This document shows, one piece after another, positions 58,631-64,000 of a stretch of DNA of 64,000 nucleotides. The notes under the pieces were generated by a model, which was given only the letters and a program-made list of their open reading frames with translations, made no database searches and was not told the origin of the DNA. Within the stretch, counting starts at the first letter, position 1; each line of letters opens with the position of its first letter. The translations under genes were made by a program, and so were the position numbers. This stretch comes from Streptomyces sp. NRRL F-6676 (GTDB lineage Bacteria > Actinomycetota > Actinomycetes > Streptomycetales > Streptomycetaceae), in NCBI RefSeq assembly GCF_000725625.1, contig NZ_KL647083.1:186001-250000 (forward strand), written 5' to 3'.

Positions 58631-59356
58631 CTACGCCAGTTCCCGCAGCAGGCGCGGCAGCGCGGTGCCGATGGGTTCGCGCACGACCTCGTCGGCGATG
58701 CCGTCGTACGGCGTGGGCTCGGCGTTGACGACGACGAGCCGGGCGCCGTGCTCGGCGGCCACCTGGGCGAGCCCCGCCGCCGGGTGCACCTGGAGGCTGG
58801 AGCCGACGGCGAAGAAGAGCGTGCATGCCTTGGCGATGGCCGCCGCCTCGGCCAGGACGGAGGGGTCCAGCGGCTCGCCGAACATCACCGTCGCCGGTCG
58901 CAGGACGCCACCGCACTCCAGGCAGGGCGGATCGTCCTCACCGGCGTCGATCCGGGCGAGCGCGTCCTCCATCGCGCCCTTGGTACCGCACTTGGCGCAC
59001 ACCACGCGGCGCGCGCTGCCGTGCAGTTCGAGGACCTTGCGGGCGGGCATCCCGGCGCGCTGGTGCAACCCGTCCACGTTCTGCGTGAGCACCCGTACCG
59101 GCACCCCGGAGCGCTCCAGTTCGACCACGGCCCGGTGTGCCGCGTTGGGCTCCGGGCGCAGTGCCCCGGTCCGCCGCCGCAGCTGCCAGGAGCGCCGCCG
59201 TACGTCGGGGTCGCCCATGTAGTGCTCGTAGGTCACGAGCTTCTCGGCCTCGGGGTCCTGCCGCCACAGCCCGGCCGGGCCGCGGTAGTCGGGGATGCCT
59301 GAGTCGGTGGAGATCCCGGCGCCGCTCAGGAGCGCGACGAGGGGCGTGGTCGTCAT
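58631..59356 (-). CDS. cobB: Sir2 family NAD-dependent protein deacylase
   Basis: Protein of 241 residues, a sirtuin: NAD site VALLSGAGISTDSGIPDYRGPAGLW, the TQNVDGLHQRAG motif with the catalytic His, and a zinc ribbon with CAKCGTKG and CLECGG (four Cys). Removes acyl groups from lysines, for example on acetyl-CoA synthetase. ATG 59356; no ribosome site, but a TACCCT box seven bases before it suggests a leaderless start. It lies in a DNA-repair neighbourhood with ogt and the Ada-AlkA gene upstream on the same strand. Confidence 0.94.
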   Translation of the reverse strand: MTTTPLVALLSGAGISTDSGIPDYRGPAGLWRQDPEAEKLVTYEHYMGDPDVRRRSWQLRRRTGALRPEPNAAHRAVVELERSGVPVRVLTQNVDGLHQRAGMPARKVLELHGSARRVVCAKCGTKGAMEDALARIDAGEDDPPCLECGGVLRPATVMFGEPLDPSVLAEAAAIAKACTLFFAVGSSLQVHPAAGLAQVAAEHGARLVVVNAEPTPYDGIADEVVREPIGTALPRLLRELA

Positions 59357-59369
59357 GCGGTCGAGGGTA
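59354..59369 (-). promoter_or_regulatory. predicted leaderless promoter (-10 TACCCT) of the sirtuin gene
   Basis: On the minus strand TACCCT (59364-59369), seven bases and ATG 59356; no Shine-Dalgarno. This promoter separates cobB from ogt despite the short distance. Confidence 0.55.
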
Positions 59370-59441
59370 AGGCGGGCGCGCGGGCCGGTGCGACCGTATA
59401 TTCGGCCTGCCACGGGCATATTCGGCCGCCCGCCGACGGCC

Positions 59442-59939
59442 TCAGAACAGCCCCGCCCCCTCCGCCCCGCTCTCGAACGCCAGCAGGCGCTTCTTGCGGT
59501 CGATGCCGCCGCCGTACCCCGTCATGCTGCCGTTGGCCCCCACCACGCGGTGGCACGGGACGACGATGCCGATCGGATTCCGGCCGTTGGCCAGCCCGAC
59601 CGCGCGGGAGGCGCCGGGGCTGCCCAGCTCGGCGGCCAGTTCGCCGTACGAGCGGGTCTCGCCGTAGGGGATACGGCGCAGCTCGTCCCAGACCCGCCGC
59701 TGGAACGGCGTGCCGTGCATGCGCAGGTCCAGGGTGAACTCCTTCAGCTCGCCCGCGAAGTACGCCGCGAGCTGTTCCGCCGCGGCCGCGAAGGGGGTGT
59801 CGTCGGGGGTGCCGAAGCTCTCCTCGGGCGGGCGGTGGCGCTGTTCGGTCATGTAGAGGCCGCACAGGACGCCGTCGTCGGCGACGAGGGTGAGCGGGCC
59901 GTAGGGGCTGTCGATCACGGTGTGCTGTTTCACGGTCAC
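59442..59939 (-). CDS. ogt: methylated-DNA-protein-cysteine S-methyltransferase
   Basis: Protein of 165 residues. The methyl-accepting Cys129 lies in IVVPCHRVVG, preceded by PFQRRVWDELRRIPYGETRSYGELAAELGSPGASRAVGLANGRNP. A suicide enzyme that removes O6-methylguanine or O4-methylthymine damage from DNA. Start is GTG 59939 with AAGGA six bases upstream; a further 15 codons upstream are not needed. It follows the Ada-AlkA gene by 51 bases and is probably co-transcribed with it. Confidence 0.95.
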   Translation of the reverse strand: MTVKQHTVIDSPYGPLTLVADDGVLCGLYMTEQRHRPPEESFGTPDDTPFAAAAEQLAAYFAGELKEFTLDLRMHGTPFQRRVWDELRRIPYGETRSYGELAAELGSPGASRAVGLANGRNPIGIVVPCHRVVGANGSMTGYGGGIDRKKRLLAFESGAEGAGLF

Positions 59940-59990
59940 AGGTGTTCCTTCGACGGGTCCGTGAGCCACTGGCGGACGGACCAACGGTGG

Positions 59991-61469
59991 TCAGACGGGC
60001 AGGAAGTTGATCGGATGGTCGTCCGTCGCCCACAGGTACTGGACGGCGTACGCCCGCCAGGGGCGCCAGGCCGCCGCGCGGGCGGTGAGCGCGGCCGGGG
60101 TGGCCGGCAGGCCGAGGTCGCGGGCCGCGCGGCGGATACCGAGGTCGGTGACGGGGAAGGCGTCGGGATCGCCGAGGGCGCGCATGGCGATGACGTCGAC
60201 CGTCCAGGGGCCGAGTCCGGGCAGGGCCAGGAGCTGCGCGCGGGACTCGGCCCAGTCGCTCTCGACGCCCAGGTGGAGTCTGCCCTCGGCGAGTTCGCGG
60301 ACGAGGGTGGTGAAGGTGGTGCGGCGGGTGCGGGGCATGGCGAGCGTCTCGGGGTCGAGGGCGGCCAGTGCCTCGGGCGCCGGGAAGAGGTGGGTGAGGC
60401 CGCCCTCGGGGTCCTCGACCGGCTCGCCGTGCGCGGTGACGAGACGGGCCGCGTGGGTGCGGGCGGCGGCGGTGGAGACCTGCTGGCCGAGGACCGCGCG
60501 CAGCGCGAACTCGGCCTCGTCGACGGTGCGCGGCACGCGCCGGCCGGGTGCCTTGTCGACCAGCGGCGCGAGCAGCGGGTCGGTGCGGAGCTGGTCGTCG
60601 ACGGCGACGGGGTCGGCGTCGAGGTCGAGCATGCGGCGGCAGCGGCTGATGGCGACGGGCAGGTCCCGCAGGTCGCTCAGGGTGAGCCGGCAGGCGATGT
60701 GGTCGGGGCGCGGGGTGAGGGCGACGACGCCGTGGCCGTACGGGAGGCGCAGGGTGCGGCGGTAGGCGCCCTCGCGCCACTCCTCCACGCCGGGTACGGC
60801 GGTGGCGGCGAGGTGGCCGAAGAGGTTGTCGGGGTTGAGCGGGGCGCGGAACGGCAGTCGCAGGGAGAGTGCGCCGGGGGCGGTCACCGTCCGGCGCGGG
60901 CGCCGGGCGCGCAGCTCGCTCGGGGAGAGCGCGAAGACCTCGCGCACGGTGTCGTTGAAGGCGCGGATGGAGGAGAACCCGGCGGCGAAGGCGAGGTCGG
61001 CCATCGGCAGGGCGGTGGTCTCGATGAGCAGCCGGGCGGTCTGCGCGCGCTGGGCGCGGGCCAGGGCGAGCGGCCCGGCGCCCAGCTCGGCGAGGAGCTG
61101 GCGTTCGATCTGCCGGGTGCTGTAGCCGAGCCGGGCGGCGAGGCCGGGGACGCCCTCGCGGTCGACGACGCCGTCGGCGATCAGCCGCATGGCGCGGGCG
61201 ACGGCGTCGGCGCGCTGGTTCCACTGCGGGGAGCCGGGGGTGGTGTCGGGGCGGCAGCGTTTGCAGGCGCGGAAACCGGCCTGCTGGCAGGCGGCGGCGC
61301 TGGGGTAGAAGGTCATGTTCTCGGGGCGGGGGGACACGGCCGGGCAGCTCGGCCGGCAGTAGATCCCCGTGGTCAGGACCGCGGTGAAGAACCAGCCGTC
61401 GAAGCGCGCGTCCTTGGAACGGACGGCGCGGACGCAGCCTTCGGTGTCTGTGTGCATCGCGTTCCGCAT
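59991..61469 (-). CDS. Ada regulator - AlkA 3-methyladenine DNA glycosylase fusion
   Basis: Protein of 492 residues with three parts. Residues 1-80 form the Ada methyl-phosphotriester sensor with Zn ligands Cys38, Cys42, Cys69 and Cys72 (IYCRPSCPA, ACKRCRP). Residues 85-190 form an AraC-type helix-turn-helix (LAARLGYSTRQIERQLLAELGAGPLALARAQRAQTA). Residues 205-490 form the AlkA glycosylase with a helix-hairpin-helix LLALPGLGPWTVDVIAMRALGDPDAFPVTDLGIR carrying the catalytic Asp. Senses methylation damage, activates its own and neighbour genes, and excises 3-methyladenine. It leads the ogt operon. Confidence 0.95.
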   Translation of the reverse strand: MRNAMHTDTEGCVRAVRSKDARFDGWFFTAVLTTGIYCRPSCPAVSPRPENMTFYPSAAACQQAGFRACKRCRPDTTPGSPQWNQRADAVARAMRLIADGVVDREGVPGLAARLGYSTRQIERQLLAELGAGPLALARAQRAQTARLLIETTALPMADLAFAAGFSSIRAFNDTVREVFALSPSELRARRPRRTVTAPGALSLRLPFRAPLNPDNLFGHLAATAVPGVEEWREGAYRRTLRLPYGHGVVALTPRPDHIACRLTLSDLRDLPVAISRCRRMLDLDADPVAVDDQLRTDPLLAPLVDKAPGRRVPRTVDEAEFALRAVLGQQVSTAAARTHAARLVTAHGEPVEDPEGGLTHLFPAPEALAALDPETLAMPRTRRTTFTTLVRELAEGRLHLGVESDWAESRAQLLALPGLGPWTVDVIAMRALGDPDAFPVTDLGIRRAARDLGLPATPAALTARAAAWRPWRAYAVQYLWATDDHPINFLPV

Positions 61470-61566
61470 GCCTCAAGTCTCGGGCATGCGGAGGCCTCCG
61501 GCTGGCGGGAATCCGACATGGAGGTGGGCGGGGGGTGCGGGGCGGGTGGGGGTGGCTGTGGGGTTC

Positions 61567-61707
61567 TTTCGCCCCCGCCGCCCCTACCCTCCCCCAAGCT
61601 CTCAACTTCGTTCGAGCAGGGGGGACCACCATCGTCCCCCGGGGGCTGCGCCCCCGGACCCTCCTACGGAGCTTCGCTCCGTTTTGCGCAGTTCCCCGCG
61701 CCCCTGA
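61567..61707 (-). repeat. mosaic palindromic 3'-end element (copy l), half form
   Basis: Read from the beta-galactosidase stop: AGGGGCGCGGGGAACTGCGC, an ACGGAGCGAAGCTCCGT hairpin, a GGGGGCGCAGCCCCCG hairpin and the G-rich end GGGTAGGGGCGGCGGGGGCG with AAAG. It starts six bases after the stop codon and fills the gap to the Ada-AlkA gene start. Confidence 0.85.
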
Positions 61708-61712
61708 ACAGC

Positions 61713-64000
61713 TCAGGCGAACTTCGTCGCCGTCGGTCGGCGCGACAGGCGCATCGCCTCGTCCACGTCCGTCAGCGGGCGGAGGCGGTAGGTGTAGCTG
61801 TAGTCGCGGTCGGCGAAGAGTTTGTACTCGTCGTGGGTCTGGGCGCCCCAGCTGTTGTCGCCGCCGACGCCCATCTGCCGGTGGTTGACCCGCAGGACGA
61901 CCTCCTCGCGCGGGGTGAGCTGGTAGTCGTGGCGGGCCCCGACGGACAGGTCCTCGGGGGTGAAGTGCGAGGCGTTGACTTCGAGGAGCGCGTCGCCGGT
62001 GACGAGGAGCCCGGTGCCGTCGCGGCCGGTGAGCGCGGCCCAGCGGATGTCGGTCCGGTTGCCGTTCTCCTGGGGGCGGATGTACGGGGTCCACTGGTCG
62101 GAGACGGTCCCGGAGTGCACGCCGACGTCGGTGCCGTCGTTGCGGTCCCAGTGGTTCTCCTCGGGGCCGCGCCCGTAATAGCGCAGGTATTCGAGGCGGC
62201 CCGGCAGGAAGAGCATGCTGCCGACCTCGGGGAGGTACGGCAGGCTCGACGCTCCCGGGTGCAGGGTGTGGTCGACCTTGATCTCGCCGTTGCCGAAGAC
62301 GGTGTACGTGGTGGTGTACGCGGACTCCACGGTGGTGGGCAGGGTGCCGGTGACCTTGATCTCGACGGCCTTGTCGCGCAGGGCCCGGACGGCGACACCG
62401 GTGACCTCGCGGCGGGCGCCGGCGTCGCGCCAGGTCTGGTTGCGGGTGTGCTGGCCGTTGCCCTTGTCGTTGTCGGTGGGCGCCCGCCAGAAGTTGGGTA
62501 CGGGGCCGTCGGTGAGGAGGCGGTGCCCCGCGGCCTCGTAGGAGGTGAGGGTGCCGGTCTTCTTGTCGAGGGTGACGGAGAAGGCGCGGCCCCGGACGGT
62601 GACCGAGCCGTCGTCCTCGTCGTGGCGCAGGGACGGCACGCTCTCCAGCGGGACGGGGGTCACCTTCGGGCTGCCCGCGTCGACGGGTATCTGCTCGCGG
62701 GCGACCTCGAAGCCGGCCTTGGCCCACGGGGTGTGCTCCCGGGTGGTGAAGGACAGCTCCAGGAAGTACTCCGCACCGGGCGCCGGGTCCTCCGGGAGGG
62801 GTACGGGCACGGTGATCCGCTTCTTCGACAGCGGCTCCACGTCGAGCTGGGCGCGGGTGAGCCTGCCGTGCCGTACGGTCCGGCCGTCGGCGACGAGTGA
62901 CCAACTGCCGTCGAACTCGCGGAGGTTGGTGAACAGATACTCGTTGGTGAGGGTGAGTGCGCCGTCGGTGAGGGTGTCGTCGCCGGAGGACGGGGCGGCG
63001 TGGACGGCCTGCTGGACGCGTTTGATCTCGGCGGCCTTGCCGGTGTGGCCGCGGTCGGCGGTGACGATGCCGTCGGCACAGAAGTTGCCGTCGTTGGGAC
63101 TGTCGCCCCAGTCGCCGCCGTAGGCCGGGAAGGTCCGCTCGCGTGGTCGCTTCTCGGTGTGCCCGACGGTGGCGGCGTCGAACCAGAAGCGCACGCCGTC
63201 GTCGCCGGGTTTCCGCGCGTCGGAGGCGAGTTCGGCGGCGGTCAGGGGACGGGCGTAGATGCGCGCGCGGCGGATCGTGCCGCTGAACTCGCGCAGCGCG
63301 TTGTCCATGTCCGTCGCGAGGGAGACGGGGGTGACGGTGCTGTCGGGGCGTGCGGTGGTGGAGCGGGTGGCCTTCACCGCGCCGTCGACGTACAGGGTGA
63401 GTGTGCCGGCGTCGGCGTCGAAGACGCCCGCGAGGTGGTGTTCGGTGCCGGTCCAGTCGTCGGGCAGTTTCCAGCTCGCGCTGATCCACTGGCCGCCGGA
63501 GTGGATGAAGAACTCCATGTTGTCATTGGTCTGCTTGAGCGCGTACTGGGTGTCGCCCTTGACCAGGATCGGCTGGTGGTCGCCGGTGTAGCGCGGGGTG
63601 ACCCAGGCCTCCAGGGTCAGCGAGCCGGTGAGGTCGAGGCGGTCGTCGCGGGCGAAGACGGTGCCGCCGCTGACGCCCTTGTCGCGGTCGAAACCACCCT
63701 GCGGGGCGAGGACTTCGCCGCGCAGCGCGCCGGGTCCGGTCTCGGTGAGCAGAATGCGGGCGGGGGTGCGCCAGTTGAGGCCCTGGTCGACGAAGTCCCA
63801 GATCCAGCCGCCCTGGAGGACGTCGTGGGAGCGGACGGTGTCCCAGTACTTCTTGAAGTTGCCGTTGGAGTTCCCCATCGCATGGCAGTACTCGATCATG
63901 ACGTACGGCCGGGTGTCGGAGGTGTCCGCGGCGCGTTCGGCGACCCGGGCGGGGCTCTCGTACATCGCCGAGCGGATGTCGCTGATCCCGGGGCGGTCGT
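61713..64000 (-). CDS. GH2 beta-galactosidase with inserted LamG-like domain (5' end outside window)
   Basis: At least 762 residues; the frame stays open through the window end, so the N-terminus (sugar-binding domain, start and any signal peptide) is missing. Visible are RPGISDIRSAMYESP, the nucleophile Glu in VMIEYCHAMGNSNG (usual form EYAHAMGN), WIWDFVDQGL, then from about residue 85 of the visible part an inserted concanavalin/LamG-like domain (LTLEAWVTPRYTGDHQPILVKGD...ARIYARPLTAAEL). The domain-5 beta-sandwich and the C-terminal small-chain domain (FWRAPTDNDKGNG ... YLRYYGRGPEENHWDR) follow. Hydrolyses beta-galactosides; substrate preference unknown. Confidence 0.93.
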   Translation of the reverse strand, partial: DRPGISDIRSAMYESPARVAERAADTSDTRPYVMIEYCHAMGNSNGNFKKYWDTVRSHDVLQGGWIWDFVDQGLNWRTPARILLTETGPGALRGEVLAPQGGFDRDKGVSGGTVFARDDRLDLTGSLTLEAWVTPRYTGDHQPILVKGDTQYALKQTNDNMEFFIHSGGQWISASWKLPDDWTGTEHHLAGVFDADAGTLTLYVDGAVKATRSTTARPDSTVTPVSLATDMDNALREFSGTIRRARIYARPLTAAELASDARKPGDDGVRFWFDAATVGHTEKRPRERTFPAYGGDWGDSPNDGNFCADGIVTADRGHTGKAAEIKRVQQAVHAAPSSGDDTLTDGALTLTNEYLFTNLREFDGSWSLVADGRTVRHGRLTRAQLDVEPLSKKRITVPVPLPEDPAPGAEYFLELSFTTREHTPWAKAGFEVAREQIPVDAGSPKVTPVPLESVPSLRHDEDDGSVTVRGRAFSVTLDKKTGTLTSYEAAGHRLLTDGPVPNFWRAPTDNDKGNGQHTRNQTWRDAGARREVTGVAVRALRDKAVEIKVTGTLPTTVESAYTTTYTVFGNGEIKVDHTLHPGASSLPYLPEVGSMLFLPGRLEYLRYYGRGPEENHWDRNDGTDVGVHSGTVSDQWTPYIRPQENGNRTDIRWAALTGRDGTGLLVTGDALLEVNASHFTPEDLSVGARHDYQLTPREEVVLRVNHRQMGVGGDNSWGAQTHDEYKLFADRDYSYTYRLRPLTDVDEAMRLSRRPTATKFA

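Noticed and set aside
59353..63489. Very long open frame antisense to the Ada-AlkA, ogt and beta-galactosidase genes
   Set aside because: It encodes low-complexity Arg/Pro/Gly-rich sequence opposite clear conserved genes; high GC makes such frames by chance. The same holds for the long antisense frame at 48466-51918.

Overview
The window is about 64 kb of very GC-rich chromosomal DNA whose gene content and order match a Streptomyces chromosome. The pointers are a ten-gene gas vesicle cluster in the order gvpO-A-F-G-Y-Z-J-L-S-K, an ethylmalonyl-CoA pathway operon beginning with ccr and meaA, a SigB/SigF-type sigma factor, many GTG starts, ATGA/GTGA start-stop overlaps, and probable leaderless transcripts. 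I see no rRNA, tRNA, CRISPR array, insertion sequence or prophage. The species cannot be fixed from the sequence alone.

Region 1 (1-11.0 kb): a stand-alone second DnaK with an HspR-like operator over its promoter, OsmC, a membrane-anchored phosphodiesterase of the holin/phosphatase type, a small resolvase-like protein, two UlaG-like metallo-beta-lactamase-fold hydrolases around a DedA protein, an aminotransferase-like protein without a single lysine, and a secreted membrane-anchored protein. Region 2 (11.0-18.5 kb): a stress block with a SigB/F/G sigma factor, small membrane proteins, a DUF2795-CBS-DJ-1 operon, a BaeRF2/Vms1-like protein, a PAP2-diacylglycerol kinase fusion and a methyltransferase. 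Two promoters here have the same SigB-like form, GTGT-N15-GGGTAC. Region 3 (18.5-24.2 kb): the complete gas vesicle cluster. Region 4 (24.2-32.6 kb): LigD polymerase domain, transketolase and type II NADH dehydrogenase in one operon, then an F420-type oxidoreductase, a VOC protein, a DUF5107 protein and a GNAT acetyltransferase.

Region 5 (32.8-44.6 kb): an S9-M20-M55 peptidase operon, an EmrB/QacA-type exporter with a carboxypeptidase-regulatory-like tail, an SRPBCC protein, a radical SAM gene with an SOS box, a secreted tripeptidyl aminopeptidase, RidA and a HEAT-repeat protein. Region 6 (45.1-56.4 kb): a double-domain 3-hydroxyacyl-CoA dehydrogenase, a TetR regulator, the ccr-meaA-mcl-mch-mcd operon (acetyl-CoA assimilation through crotonyl-CoA, giving glyoxylate and propionyl-CoA, with ethylmalonyl-CoA as polyketide extender), and psd-pssA for phosphatidylethanolamine. 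Region 7 (56.7-64.0 kb): glycerate kinase (could use glyoxylate-derived glycerate), NUDIX, sirtuin, Ogt, a tripartite Ada-AlkA protein and a 5'-truncated GH2 beta-galactosidase with an inserted LamG-like domain.

The most striking unexplained structure is a family of about twelve mosaic palindromic elements at gene 3' ends. They combine the same modules (a 20-bp arm with core AGTTCCCCGCG, GGGGC-gga-GCCCC hairpins, and a G-rich end GGGTAGGGGCGGCGGGGGCG followed by A residues). Some are single halves. Others are nested or very long inverted repeats: about 315 bp at 56.44-56.75 kb, about 240 bp at 5.2-5.4 kb, and two nearly identical 170-180 bp copies at 32.6 and 37.0 kb.
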